Shown: positions 40,586 through 50,028 of the stretch, piece by piece | How the letters are laid out: every line of letters begins with the position of its first letter | How positions within the stretch are numbered: the first letter of the stretch is position 1 | Source of the DNA: an uncultured Bacillota bacterium | GTDB lineage: Bacteria; Bacillota; Clostridia; Lachnospirales; CAG-274 | Assembly: GCA_958426775.1 (NCBI GenBank) | Contig: CATZZP010000009.1 | Span: forward strand, 8,961 to 72,960 | DNA: 64,000 nucleotides | Reading direction: 5' to 3' | Position numbers and translations under genes: made by a program | The notes under the pieces: generated by a model | Databases searched by the model: none | Seen by the model: the letters and a program-made list of their open reading frames with translations, nothing else | Told to the model about the DNA's origin: nothing

Positions 40586-42938
40586 CAATTTATTTAATGA
40601 AAAGGACTTTGTATTTTTAGACGGTGCTATGGGTACAGTGCTACAGGCAAGAGGTCTTAAGACAGGAGAAATACCCGAGCTTTTGAACCTTAGCTCACCC
40701 GAAACTCTTATTGAAATACACAAGGAATATATAGAAGCAGGCTCTGATATTATATATGCAAATACCTTCGGTGCAAACAGCTATAAGCTTGAGGGCTGTT
40801 TACACAGTGTTGAGGAAATTATAAGTGCAGGCATTAAAAATGCAAAAAAGGCCTGTGAGGGTACAAACACCCTTGTTGCTCTTGATATAGGTCCTATAGG
40901 TCAGCTTTTGGAGCCTACAGGTATGCTTACCTTTGAACAGACTTATGATATTTTTAAGGAACAGATTGTTGCAGGCAGTAAGGCAGGTGCTGACCTTATT
41001 GTTTTTGAAACAATGACAGATTTATATGAATTAAAGGCAGGTATCCTTGCCGCAAGGGAAAACTGTAATTTGCCCATAATCTGTACCATGACTTTTGAGG
41101 AAAATATGCGTACCTTTACAGGCTGTAGCGTATCTGCAATGGCACTTACCCTTAATGAACTGGGGGTAAAGGCAATAGGTGTAAACTGCTCCCTTGGTCC
41201 AAAGGAGCTAAGACCCGTAATTGAAGAATTATCCCTATGGACTAATCTGCCTATAGTAATTAAGCCAAACGCAGGCTTACCTGACCCTGCAACAGGGGAA
41301 TATAATGTAAGTGCAGGGGAATTTGCAAAGCTTTTCAGGGAGCTTGTACCCCTTGGTATACGTGTTGTAGGCGGTTGTTGCGGTACAACCCCTGAATTTA
41401 TCAGAGAGCTTCACCATGAGCTTGACAATGTGCAGGCTGTGAAAGAGCAAAAGACAATTCCTGCGGCAGTATGCTCACCAAGCAAAACCGTTATTATTAA
41501 TCAGCCTAAAATAATAGGCGAAAGAATTAACCCTACAGGCAAAAAGCTGTTTAAGCAGGCATTAATCAATAACGACATTGACTATATTTTAGGACAGGCT
41601 ATAGAGCAGACAGATGCAGGGGCTGATATACTTGATGTAAACGTAGGTCTGCCTGATATTGACGAGTGCAAAATGATGGTACAAACCGTTAAAGCCTTAC
41701 AGGGTGTAGTTGATGTGCCGTTACAGATTGACTCCACCGTACCTGAGGTAGTTGAAAACGCACTGAGAATATATAACGGCAAGCCTATCTTAAACTCAGT
41801 AAACGGCGAAGAAAGTTCACTTAACACCATACTGCCTCTTGTAAAAAAATACGGTGCGGCAGTAGTTGGTCTTACCCTTGATGAAGAGGGTATACCGAAG
41901 ACTGCACAAAGGCGTTTTGAAATAGCACAAAAAATCTTGGAAAGAGCAACTGCAATAGGTATACCGAAAGAAGATGTGTATATTGACTGCTTAACCCTTA
42001 CAGCCTCAGCAGAACAGGATAATGTACTTGAAACTATCCACGCTCTTAAGCGTGTTAAAGAGGAATTAGGTCTTAAGACGGTTTTAGGTGTTTCAAATAT
42101 ATCCTTTGGTCTGCCTAACAGAGGTGTGATTAACTCTACATTTTTAACAATGGCATTACAGAGCGGACTTGATCTGCCTATTATAAATCCTAACTCCGCA
42201 CCTATGACAGGTGCTGTAAGAGCCTTCAGGCTTTTAACAGGCACGGATAAAAATTCAACCGAATTTATAGCCGCATATAATGATGAAAAAAACGATACAC
42301 CAAAACCAAGCCTTGAAAACGTCACCCTTGACTATGCCATTGAGCATGGCTTAAAGGCAGAGGCAAGAAAAATCACCTCCGCTTTACTAGAAAATACACC
42401 GGCTATGTCAATTATAAACGATATTATTATCCCTGCACTTGACAAGGCAGGCTCTGAATTTGAAAGCGGCAAGAAGTTTTTGCCCCAGCTTATATTATCA
42501 GCAGGTGTTGCACAAGAGGCATTTGAGGTTCTTAAAGCTCATATGGTTAAATCAGACTCAACCCCTGTAAACAAGGGCAAGGTAGTTCTGGCAACTGTTA
42601 AAGGAGATGTACACGATATAGGCAAAAACATAGTTAAGGTACTTTTGGAAAATTACGGATATACAGTAATTGACTTAGGCAAGGACGTAGAGTACCAGAC
42701 TGTAGTTGATGCAATTAAGGAGCATAAGGTTAAGCTTGTAGGCTTAAGTGCCCTTATGACAACTACCTTAGTATCAATGAAGGAAACTATTGAGCTTATA
42801 CACAAGAACAATTTAGACTGCAAGATTGTAGTAGGCGGTGCTGTACTTACACCTGAATATGCAGAAAAAATCAAGGCGGATTTCTATGCAAAGGACGCTA
42901 AGGAAACCGTTGATATAGCAAAACAGATAGTAGGATAA
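40572..42938 (+). CDS. metH: cobalamin-dependent methionine synthase, catalytic subunit
   Basis: A 788-residue enzyme that moves a methyl group from methyl-tetrahydrofolate to homocysteine. It has a homocysteine-binding domain with GVNCSLGP and GGCCGTTP (zinc cysteines), a pterin-binding domain (GERINPTGKK, about 325-590), and a cobalamin cap and B12-binding domain with DVHDIGKNIV (the DxHxxG motif, about 685) and GGAVLTPEYA. The SAM activation domain is missing and is supplied by the upstream gene. The start is GTG at 40572, preceded by AGAGGTG. Confidence 0.93.
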   Translation: MSAIDNLFNEKDFVFLDGAMGTVLQARGLKTGEIPELLNLSSPETLIEIHKEYIEAGSDIIYANTFGANSYKLEGCLHSVEEIISAGIKNAKKACEGTNTLVALDIGPIGQLLEPTGMLTFEQTYDIFKEQIVAGSKAGADLIVFETMTDLYELKAGILAARENCNLPIICTMTFEENMRTFTGCSVSAMALTLNELGVKAIGVNCSLGPKELRPVIEELSLWTNLPIVIKPNAGLPDPATGEYNVSAGEFAKLFRELVPLGIRVVGGCCGTTPEFIRELHHELDNVQAVKEQKTIPAAVCSPSKTVIINQPKIIGERINPTGKKLFKQALINNDIDYILGQAIEQTDAGADILDVNVGLPDIDECKMMVQTVKALQGVVDVPLQIDSTVPEVVENALRIYNGKPILNSVNGEESSLNTILPLVKKYGAAVVGLTLDEEGIPKTAQRRFEIAQKILERATAIGIPKEDVYIDCLTLTASAEQDNVLETIHALKRVKEELGLKTVLGVSNISFGLPNRGVINSTFLTMALQSGLDLPIINPNSAPMTGAVRAFRLLTGTDKNSTEFIAAYNDEKNDTPKPSLENVTLDYAIEHGLKAEARKITSALLENTPAMSIINDIIIPALDKAGSEFESGKKFLPQLILSAGVAQEAFEVLKAHMVKSDSTPVNKGKVVLATVKGDVHDIGKNIVKVLLENYGYTVIDLGKDVEYQTVVDAIKEHKVKLVGLSALMTTTLVSMKETIELIHKNNLDCKIVVGGAVLTPEYAEKIKADFYAKDAKETVDIAKQIVG

Positions 42939-42941
42939 TAT

Positions 42942-42968
42942 AAAAAGCGACTTTCACAGTCGCTTTTT
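42942..42968. terminator. bidirectional terminator between metH and the radical SAM gene
   Basis: A perfect 11-bp stem, AAAAAGCGACT/AGTCGCTTTTT, with a TTCAC loop. The stop codon of the convergent gene begins at its end. Confidence 0.9.
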
Positions 42969-43840
42969 TATATGTCAAATATACTTAATTGCTTCATTCT
43001 TTTATCCTCAAAGGTATGTAAATACTCAAATATAAGCTTATTGTGGTGCAGAATACCCTTTTCCTCACAAAGGTCATGAAAAATTTTCATCAGCCTGTTA
43101 TTTTGGGGGCTTGTTATTTCGTATTGGTTGCCGTAGGCTGAAATATATTTTTCCTTAAGCCCCGGAAAGTGCTTATCAAGCTTATCATAAAAATATTCTC
43201 TGTTGCCGTCTCTTAAGGTCATACCTATACCGTAGCAGATAATGCCCTTAACCTTAGCCTCAATACAATAATCAAGTATTCCCTTTAAATTTTCCTCCGT
43301 ATCGTTTATAAACGGGAGTATGGGACAGAGCCATATAACCGTCGGTATACCTGTATCACGCAGCTTTTTAAGCACCTCAACCCTTTCTCTTGTTGTACAT
43401 ACATTGGGCTCAAGCTTTTTACACAAAGCCTCATCATGGGTAGTAAGGGTCATTTGTACAACACACTTTGTTTTATCATTAATAGCCTTAAGCAGTTCCA
43501 AATCCCTTAATATTAAATTTGACTTTGTTATAAGTGTAATACCAAAGCTATATTTATAAACAAGCTCCAAAGCACTTCTTACCTTTTTTTGTTCCGCTTC
43601 AAGGGGAATGTATGGGTCTGTCATAGAACCCATAGACAGCATACAGCCGTTTTTTCTTCGCCTCAGGTTATTCTCCAGCAATTCAAGTGCATTTTCCTTA
43701 ACCTCAATATCCTCAAAGGCATGGTCAATATGATAGCATTTACTTCTTGAATCACAATATATACACCCGTGGGAGCAACCCCGATATAAGTTCATTCCGT
43801 TTTTGCCTGATAAAATACCCTTTACATTTACAAAGTGCAT
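42968..43840 (-). CDS. SPL-family radical SAM protein
   Basis: A 290-residue radical SAM protein with GCSHGCIYCDSRSKCY (CxxxCxxC cluster motif, near 20) and SMGSMTDPYIPLE (SAM site). It belongs to the family of spore photoproduct lyase-like proteins that are widespread in Clostridia. It is shorter than SplB and lacks clear DNA-damage-binding hallmarks, so a different substrate is likely. GAGGTAAGG precedes the ATG. It is downstream of the lipoprotein gene in the same direction. Confidence 0.88.
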   Translation of the reverse strand: MHFVNVKGILSGKNGMNLYRGCSHGCIYCDSRSKCYHIDHAFEDIEVKENALELLENNLRRRKNGCMLSMGSMTDPYIPLEAEQKKVRSALELVYKYSFGITLITKSNLILRDLELLKAINDKTKCVVQMTLTTHDEALCKKLEPNVCTTRERVEVLKKLRDTGIPTVIWLCPILPFINDTEENLKGILDYCIEAKVKGIICYGIGMTLRDGNREYFYDKLDKHFPGLKEKYISAYGNQYEITSPQNNRLMKIFHDLCEEKGILHHNKLIFEYLHTFEDKRMKQLSIFDI

Positions 43841-43854
43841 AGCCTTACCTCATA

Positions 43855-44484
43855 TTATTCTGCACTTGTAGTAGTTTCAACATCTGCAAAGCTTGAATTT
43901 ACAGCTAAATCAGTCTGGAAATAATAGGTCATATAACCGCCTGTTACATCATCGTAAATCATTACATTGCTTTCTAAAACCCATTCACCGTCCTGCTTAA
44001 TAAAGTTAAATACCGTATCTGCCTCTCTTCTTATTGCTTCAGGGTCATTTACATTTTTATCAATTATGGCTTCAAGGCTTATATTATCAATATTTTCAGG
44101 GTTTTCCTCACACTCTTCAAAGTATTCATTAAGCACGTTGCTCATGGCATTGTTCATATCAACATTGGATATTTTTGCATTTACGGTAGCATTTTTACCG
44201 TCAATTTCACATTCTCCTATTTCATATCGGAGATTATCTGCCATAGACCTGAAAACCATCTCACTGCCCTCTGTGTCAGGCACATAAATTTGATTGAAAT
44301 ACTTGGTTTTGTCATTAGTCAGCTCATACATTGCCTCAAAATTCATATCCTTGAAGTTTTGGCAAAAGGCGGCGGCATCTGCCTGCATCTGTGCCTTTTC
44401 CTCTTCATGACAGCCTGTGATTATGCTCATAGTACAGATAACTGCACCTATTAACATTGGTTTTATTATTTGGGTAAGCTTCAT
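43855..44484 (-). CDS. predicted lipoprotein with NTF2-like domain
   Basis: A 209-residue exported protein with a lipobox ITGC (Cys about 25) after a hydrophobic leader. Charged helical and beta segments follow (about 30-195), in the pattern of DUF5105/NTF2-like secreted proteins: FNFIKQDGEWVLESNVM is a typical last strand. The tail ends VETTTSAE. The function is unknown. It may be co-transcribed with the radical SAM gene, 14 bases downstream, but no link in function is evident. GGAGGATA precedes the ATG. Confidence 0.72.
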   Translation of the reverse strand: MKLTQIIKPMLIGAVICTMSIITGCHEEEKAQMQADAAAFCQNFKDMNFEAMYELTNDKTKYFNQIYVPDTEGSEMVFRSMADNLRYEIGECEIDGKNATVNAKISNVDMNNAMSNVLNEYFEECEENPENIDNISLEAIIDKNVNDPEAIRREADTVFNFIKQDGEWVLESNVMIYDDVTGGYMTYYFQTDLAVNSSFADVETTTSAE

Positions 44485-44588
44485 AATTATCCTCCGTGTA
44501 ATTAATTTTATTAACGCTATATTTAATTATTTATACATATGCAAACAGCACAAATTAATTATACCACAAAACACTCAAATTAAAAAGC

Positions 44589-44615
44589 ACCTTTTTTATT
44601 TTACAGCGTAATATA
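44589..44615 (+). promoter_or_regulatory. sigma-K-like promoter candidate of the Cys-rich protein gene
   Basis: AC (44589-44590), a 16-bp spacer, then CGTAATATA, one base from the late mother-cell consensus CATANNNTA. It lies 37 bp before the start codon. The spacing fits, but both elements are short. Confidence 0.4.
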
Positions 44616-44651
44616 CATCAGGGGGAGATAACAAAACAAGGAGGTTTTACT

Positions 44652-45575
44652 ATGGGAGTATTTGAACTTCAGAGCTGTCAGAACAATGATGTTGCTACAG
44701 CCAATACAACAAACGGTACCTTTAACGGCAGAACAAAGGACGAATGTATTATTGCATTAAAGGTATATGACTCATGCCGTCAGCAGGATTGCCTTGACAG
44801 CGGTATTATAGGCCCCGCAAGAGCCGCACACTGCACAAGCTATTGTAATATCCACGTTGATGAGGGCGAAATTATTACACCTCCATCAAATGCGGCAGGA
44901 GTTACTATTGACGACTTAAAGCTTAAGAATGTAGTTATTGTCAGCAAGACACCTAATCCATTCAGAAACGGTTATTGGGACATTGACCTTAAATATGTTT
45001 TTAAGTACAAGATAATTTTCAGAGATGTATCTGCAAATGAGCTTTGTACTGTTGAGGCAAGAAGCGTATTCAATAAAAAGGTTACACTTTTTGGTTCACT
45101 TACTACAAACAGCCTTATTTCAACAGACCTTTTCAATACCTGCGGCGGCAGTGCCGACCTTTGTGCAGATCCATTTGTGCTTGTTGAATCTAAAGCTGTT
45201 GCACTTGCTGCTGAATTAAGATATAACAACTGCTGCTGCGGTGAAAGCGAAAATGCCGCACAGGAGGTTATTGTAACTATCGGACTTTTCACAATTATCA
45301 AGCTCTTCAGACTTGTTAATTTGGTTGTTCCTTCAAAGGGCTTCTGTATCCCTGAGGAATGTGAGGATATTTCATCACTCAGCCCATGTGAGTTCTTCGA
45401 TAGCTTAGACTTTCCTTTAGATATTTTTGCACCACCTCAGAAGGCAGAGTTTGAGGCAGGCATCAGTGCTAATATACCTGCAACAACATCTAACGGCAAC
45501 GGTTGCGGTTGTACGGGAAATGCAAATAACGGTTGCGGCTGTGGCTGCGGTTGCGGCTGTGGCTGTAGCAGATAA
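44652..45575 (+). CDS. Cys-rich protein with (Gly-Cys)n tail, coat-like
   Basis: A 307-residue soluble protein with many scattered cysteines and a C-terminal tail of alternating Gly-Cys (NGCGCTGNANNGCGCGCGC, about 287-306). The body (about 20-280) has beta-rich segments with CC pairs (NNCCCGESE). There is no signal peptide. AAGGAGG precedes the ATG. I do not recognise a named family, but such Cys-rich, non-exported proteins in spore formers are often coat or exosporium parts, cross-linked by disulphides; the sigma-K-like promoter supports this. A metal-binding role of the tail is an alternative. Confidence 0.7.
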   Translation: MGVFELQSCQNNDVATANTTNGTFNGRTKDECIIALKVYDSCRQQDCLDSGIIGPARAAHCTSYCNIHVDEGEIITPPSNAAGVTIDDLKLKNVVIVSKTPNPFRNGYWDIDLKYVFKYKIIFRDVSANELCTVEARSVFNKKVTLFGSLTTNSLISTDLFNTCGGSADLCADPFVLVESKAVALAAELRYNNCCCGESENAAQEVIVTIGLFTIIKLFRLVNLVVPSKGFCIPEECEDISSLSPCEFFDSLDFPLDIFAPPQKAEFEAGISANIPATTSNGNGCGCTGNANNGCGCGCGCGCGCSR

Positions 45576-45585
45576 GCTAATAAAA

Positions 45586-45612
45586 AGGGGTTGCCTGCGG
45601 GCAACCCTTTTA
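45586..45612 (+). terminator. terminator after the Cys-rich protein gene
   Basis: GGGTTGCC/GGCAACCC (45588-45595 and 45600-45607) with a TGCG loop, then TTTT. Confidence 0.85.
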
Positions 45613-45645
45613 AAGCATTTCAAACAAAGAAAAACAGCGTATTAT

Positions 45646-45675
45646 AAAAGGCGGTATTTTAACACACCGCCTTTT
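45646..45675 (-). terminator. terminator of the hydrogenase operon
   Basis: AAAAGGCGGT/ACCGCCTTTT (45646-45655 and 45666-45675) just after the last gene of the hyd operon on the minus strand. The flanking run on the plus strand would also support a bidirectional role. Confidence 0.85.
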
Positions 45676-45679
45676 TAGC

Positions 45680-45937
45680 TTACAGCATTTTTAAAACAAT
45701 ATTATCAAAAAATTCCTCTGCTTCCTCAGGAGATACACCATAGTAAACAGGCTCACTTTCACCCTTACTTATAAGGATAGACACATTTTCGCCGCAATGA
45801 CCTGTGCAAAAGCTGCCTGCAATTTCCACCTTGTCTGCCAGCTTATGCTTTTCCACAGCCTGCTGAAAGGCATTAATTACATTATATGCACCCTTTAAGT
45901 GACAGGCACTGCCTATGCAAACAGAAATTTTTACCAT
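45680..45937 (-). CDS. small thioredoxin-like [2Fe-2S] ferredoxin
   Basis: An 85-residue TRX-fold ferredoxin with CIGSACHLKGAYN near the N-terminus and GSFCTGHCGENVS, giving the C-x4-C...C-x3-C cluster pattern seen in HydC/NuoE and in the N-terminus of HydB. The ATG at 45937 is preferred over an in-frame GTG because AAAGGAGTG lies before it. It is last in the hydC-hydB-hydA operon, so it probably serves as an electron carrier for the same complex. Confidence 0.88.
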   Translation of the reverse strand: MVKISVCIGSACHLKGAYNVINAFQQAVEKHKLADKVEIAGSFCTGHCGENVSILISKGESEPVYYGVSPEEAEEFFDNIVLKML

Positions 45938-45942
45938 AGTTA

Positions 45943-47625
45943 TCACTCCTTTTTAAGATAATCAACGTGTAACAGCTCATGAACCTTACCTCTTAAGATA
46001 CCGTTATACAACTGCATCATAAGCGGATTTTCCTCACTGCGTTTATTGGTACAGGCTCTGTCTGAGTCATAAAGAGCATCGCTTCTTCTTACTCTTTCCT
46101 CATAGTCGCCCTTAGGCTGACCGCCGCCGTTTATACAACCACCGGGACAAGCCATAACCTCTACAAGGTCAAAATGCTCTCCTGCCTTAATACGCTTAAT
46201 AAGCTCATCAGCATTACCAAGACCGCTTACAACAGCAATCCTTACGTCCTTATCGCCGTATTTTACGGTAAGCTCCTTAACGCCCTGTAAGCCTCTTACA
46301 CCCGTGTAGGCAAGGCTTCTTAAGGCTGAAAGGGATTTATCCGATGAGATACGTCTTATAACAGCCTCAGTAACACCGCCTGTTACACCGAATATAACAC
46401 CTGCACCCGAGATTGAGCTGAAAGGCATATCAACAGCCTCGTTTTCAATTTCATCAAAAACGATACCTGCCTCCTTAATCATCTGTATAAGCTCCTGAGT
46501 AGTAATTACGTAATTAATTACAGGCTCACCGTCTACTGTAAACTCAGGTCTTGCCGCCTCAAATTTTTTAGCGGTACAAGGCATAACTGCTACATTTATT
46601 ACCTTACGTCTGCCCGGCTTTTCATGCTCCTTAATAACAGCACCGAACATCTGCATAGGTGACTTACAGGTAGATACGTTAGGTAAAAGCTCAGGATAAT
46701 TCTTTTCACAATAGTTTACCCATGCAGGACAGCAAGAGGTAAAGAGAGGCAGGTTTTCGCCTTTTTTAACTCTCTCAATAAACTCGTTTGCCTCTTCAAG
46801 CACAGTTAAGTCTGCACCTGTTACTGTGTCGTAAACCTCATCAAAGCCAAGTCGTCTTAAGGAAGCAACTATTTTACCCATAACGTCCTTTTCAGACATA
46901 CCGAATTCCTTTGCTACCGCAACTCTTACGGCAGGAGCAATCTGGGCAATAACCTTAACGTCCTTTTCGCTAAGCTCACTCCAAAGACGCTGACTGTCAT
47001 TTTTAATTACAATAGCACCTGTAGGACATACAGCGGCACACTGACCGCAGCCTACACATGGGCTGTTTGCAATAGGCTCGTCAAAGGCTGTTGCAACCCT
47101 CATTTTAGAGCCTCTGTTAGCAAATTCAATAGCACCTACGTGCTGTACCTCGTTACATACTCTTACACAGTCACCGCAAAGAATACACTTGTTTCTGTCC
47201 CTTGTAATGCAAAGCGAGGAGTCATCTACATCAGGCTCAGCCGCAGTATTTTCAAACCTTACCCTGCGTATACCGTAGCGTGAGGCAAGTTCCTGTAATT
47301 TACACTTGCCGTCCTTTTCACAGGTGGTACAATCTCTGCAGTGGTCAGAGAGTAAAAGCTCCAAAATCATTTTTCTGTACTTTCTTAATTTCGGAGTATT
47401 TGTATAAATTTCCGCACCTGCCTTAGGAGGAGTTGAGCAAGCTGCCTCCATACCGCCCCACTTATTTTCAACCATACACATACGACAGGCACCGTAAATA
47501 GAAAGTTCTGAATGATAGCAGAAGGTAGGTAAATCTATACCTGCCTTACGTATAAGCTCAAGTATATTTTTTTCATTTTCTATAGGTACGGGGATATTGT
47601 CAATCATCATAAAATTATCCGCCAT
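45943..47625 (-). CDS. hydA: [FeFe] hydrogenase large subunit HydA
   Basis: A 560-residue catalytic subunit that makes or uses H2. It carries an N-terminal [2Fe-2S] site (CYHSELSIYGACRMC), the His-ligated cluster (HCRDCTTCEKDGKC), two [4Fe-4S] motifs (CILCGDCVRVC and CVGCGQCAAVC), and the H-cluster signatures TSCCPAWV, MPCTAKKFE and EVMACPGGCINGGGQP. Together with HydB and HydC this is the trimeric, electron-bifurcating type that couples NADH and ferredoxin to hydrogen. A strong AAGGAGGTG lies before the ATG, inside the end of hydB. Confidence 0.96.
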   Translation of the reverse strand: MADNFMMIDNIPVPIENEKNILELIRKAGIDLPTFCYHSELSIYGACRMCMVENKWGGMEAACSTPPKAGAEIYTNTPKLRKYRKMILELLLSDHCRDCTTCEKDGKCKLQELASRYGIRRVRFENTAAEPDVDDSSLCITRDRNKCILCGDCVRVCNEVQHVGAIEFANRGSKMRVATAFDEPIANSPCVGCGQCAAVCPTGAIVIKNDSQRLWSELSEKDVKVIAQIAPAVRVAVAKEFGMSEKDVMGKIVASLRRLGFDEVYDTVTGADLTVLEEANEFIERVKKGENLPLFTSCCPAWVNYCEKNYPELLPNVSTCKSPMQMFGAVIKEHEKPGRRKVINVAVMPCTAKKFEAARPEFTVDGEPVINYVITTQELIQMIKEAGIVFDEIENEAVDMPFSSISGAGVIFGVTGGVTEAVIRRISSDKSLSALRSLAYTGVRGLQGVKELTVKYGDKDVRIAVVSGLGNADELIKRIKAGEHFDLVEVMACPGGCINGGGQPKGDYEERVRRSDALYDSDRACTNKRSEENPLMMQLYNGILRGKVHELLHVDYLKKE

Positions 47626-47628
47626 GGC

Positions 47629-49503
47629 TTACACCTCCTTAACTGCCTTGAAGCTACAAGCACTTGCACAAGCACCGCACTTAATACACTTAGAGGCATC
47701 TATAACAAACGGACTCTTGATTTCACCTGTAATTGCACCTACAGGACAGGTTCTTGCACACTTTGAACAGCCCTTGCAAAGCTCAGGGTCAATTACATAT
47801 GTAACAAGCTTTTTACATTGACCTGCAGGACATTTCTTTTGATAAATATGAGCCTCATATTCATCACGGAAATTTTTGATTGTGCTTACAACAGGCATAG
47901 CCGCTGTTTTTCCTAAACCGCAAAGGGCTGTGTTTGAAATGGTGTCTGCAAGTTCTAACAGCAGTTCAATATCACCGTCACGACCGTTACCTGCAACAAT
48001 ACGCTCTAAAATTTCAAGCATACGCTTTGTTCCCTCACGGCAAGGTACACACTTGCCGCAGCTTTCATTCTGGGTAAAGTTCATAAAGAAACGGGCAACT
48101 TCAACCATACAGGTGTTTTCGTCCATAACAACAAGACCGCCTGAGCCTATCATTGCTCCCACTTTTTTAAGGGAGTCAAAGTCAAGAGGCATATCAAGGT
48201 TAGGCGTAATAAGACAGCCGCCTGAAGGACCGCCGATCTGTACTGCCTTAAAGCGTTTACCGTCACGCATACCGCCGCCTATGTCAAATATAACATCTCT
48301 TAAAAGCGTACCCATGGGCACCTCAATAAGACCTGTGTTTTCAATATTACCTGTAAGGGCAAATGCCTTTGTACCGGGACTGCCCTCGGGACCTATACCC
48401 AAATACCAATCAGCACCATTATTAATAATCTTAGGTACGTTTGCATAGGTTTCAACATTGTTAAGTACGGTGGGCTTTTCAAAAAGTCCTTGCTCAACGG
48501 TACGCGGAGGCTTAACCCTCGGCATACCTCTCTTGCCCTCAATAGATGCAGTTAAGGCACTGCCCTCACCGCATACAAAGGCACCTGCACCTCTGTTAAT
48601 ATGGAATTTGATTGAAAAATCAGTACCTAAAATATTATCACCTATAAGACCAAGCTCCTCCGCCTGACTTATGGCATTCTGTAATCTTGATACAGCCATA
48701 GGATATTCAGCACGCACATATATATACGCTTCCCTTGCACCTACTGCGTAAGCCGCAATCATCATACCCTCAAGCATACGGTGGGGGTCACCCTCCATAA
48801 TACTTCTGTCCATAAATGCACCGGGGTCACCCTCGTCGCCGTTACAGACAACATAACGGACAGGCTCCTGCTGTCTTGCTACCTGACGCCACTTTCTGCC
48901 TGTAGGGAAGCCGCCGCCGCCTCTGCCTCGAAGAGCGGATTTTTCAATCTCGTCAATTACCTCATCACCCGTCATATCAAAAAGAGCTTTTTCAAGTGCC
49001 GTATAACCGCCTATGGCAAGGTATTCCTTAATAGAGGTTGCATCTATATGTCCGCAATGCTCCAAAACAACTCTTGTCTGCTTTTTATAGAAAGGAATTT
49101 CCTCCTGTGTTGTAAACTTTATGCCGTTTTTGTTGTAGCTTAAACGGTCTACCGTTTCATCGTTAAGAATTGTTTTTTCAACTATTTCCTCACAGTCCTC
49201 AGGCTTAACCTTGGTATATAAAATACCCTGCGGTTCAATACGCACCAGGGGACCCATTTCACAAAAGCCGTGACAACCGCTACGTTTAACGCCTACGGAG
49301 TCATCATGCTTATCCTCTGTAAGCTCAACTGTACAGTTTATGCCCTTATCCTGCATTATTTTAATAAAATTATCGTAAATATCAAGTGAGCCGCCTGCTA
49401 CACAGCCTGTACCACCACATACAAGGATTTTCTTTTTTTCGCTTTTAAAGGAACAGGCATATGCCTGCCTTAAGCTTTCAAGCTCCTGTCTTGATTTAAG
49501 CAT
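47629..49503 (-). CDS. hydB: [FeFe] hydrogenase subunit HydB (NuoF-like)
   Basis: A 624-residue diaphorase subunit. An N-terminal thioredoxin-like [2Fe-2S] domain has CGGTGCVAGGS and SGCHGFCEMGP. The NADH and FMN sites are in GRGGGGFPTGRKW and GDEGDPGAFMDR, a [4Fe-4S] site in ESCGKCVPCREGTKRM, and two C-terminal [4Fe-4S] motifs in CKGCSKCARTCP and CIKCGACASACS. It accepts electrons from NADH for HydA. AAAGGAGGAGGG precedes the ATG. Confidence 0.95.
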   Translation of the reverse strand: MLKSRQELESLRQAYACSFKSEKKKILVCGGTGCVAGGSLDIYDNFIKIMQDKGINCTVELTEDKHDDSVGVKRSGCHGFCEMGPLVRIEPQGILYTKVKPEDCEEIVEKTILNDETVDRLSYNKNGIKFTTQEEIPFYKKQTRVVLEHCGHIDATSIKEYLAIGGYTALEKALFDMTGDEVIDEIEKSALRGRGGGGFPTGRKWRQVARQQEPVRYVVCNGDEGDPGAFMDRSIMEGDPHRMLEGMMIAAYAVGAREAYIYVRAEYPMAVSRLQNAISQAEELGLIGDNILGTDFSIKFHINRGAGAFVCGEGSALTASIEGKRGMPRVKPPRTVEQGLFEKPTVLNNVETYANVPKIINNGADWYLGIGPEGSPGTKAFALTGNIENTGLIEVPMGTLLRDVIFDIGGGMRDGKRFKAVQIGGPSGGCLITPNLDMPLDFDSLKKVGAMIGSGGLVVMDENTCMVEVARFFMNFTQNESCGKCVPCREGTKRMLEILERIVAGNGRDGDIELLLELADTISNTALCGLGKTAAMPVVSTIKNFRDEYEAHIYQKKCPAGQCKKLVTYVIDPELCKGCSKCARTCPVGAITGEIKSPFVIDASKCIKCGACASACSFKAVKEV

Positions 49504-49504
49504 A

Positions 49505-49981
49505 TTATCCCTCCTCCTTTAAGCTTGCAATAAGCTCACTTGCCTTATCAGGTGACATACCCGGATGTACATGGTCGTTTACTGTCATTACAGGTGCAAG
49601 ACCGCAGGCACCTAAACAGGACACTGTTTCTACGGTAAACATAAGGTCGTCTGTAGTAACCTTTGTTTCGCTAAGTCCTAACTCCTGCCTTATTCTTTCT
49701 AAAATAGGTATTGAATGTCTTACATGACAGGCTGTACCGTCACACACCTTAATTATGTATTTACCCTTTGGTTCAAGAGAAAAGTTTTCATAAAAAGTAG
49801 CTACACTGTAAATCCCTGCCTCACTCATATCAAGTGCCTTTGCAAGATACGGAAAAATCTCTCTGGGCAGATAATGATAATGCTCCTGTACACTTTGGAG
49901 TATAGCTATAATTGCACTGCGTTCATGCTCATGCTCTGCAAGTATATTATCCAGAACAGAGTAGTCAAAATCCTTGGACAT
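49505..49981 (-). CDS. hydC: [FeFe] hydrogenase subunit HydC (NuoE-like)
   Basis: A 158-residue subunit with a helical N-terminus and a thioredoxin-like [2Fe-2S] domain, CDGTACHVRHS and SCLGACGLAPVM. It is the first gene of the hydC-hydB-hydA operon. The ATG at 49981 is preferred because GGCGGGGG lies just before it; a longer frame begins 42 bases upstream without such a site. A strong promoter lies about 50 bp upstream. Confidence 0.94.
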   Translation of the reverse strand: MSKDFDYSVLDNILAEHEHERSAIIAILQSVQEHYHYLPREIFPYLAKALDMSEAGIYSVATFYENFSLEPKGKYIIKVCDGTACHVRHSIPILERIRQELGLSETKVTTDDLMFTVETVSCLGACGLAPVMTVNDHVHPGMSPDKASELIASLKEEG

Positions 49982-50028
49982 AAATCCCCCGCCTTTCTTT
50001 GTGACAATTTTAACAATAATCAAAAGCT

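Noticed and set aside
42968..43840. Spore photoproduct lyase (splB)
   Set aside because: The protein is shorter and is only related by the radical SAM family pattern; the name would overstate the evidence.
45490..45575. CRISPR-like or satellite repeat
   Set aside because: The short GGCTGCGGT-type repeats are the codons of the Gly-Cys tail, with no spacers.
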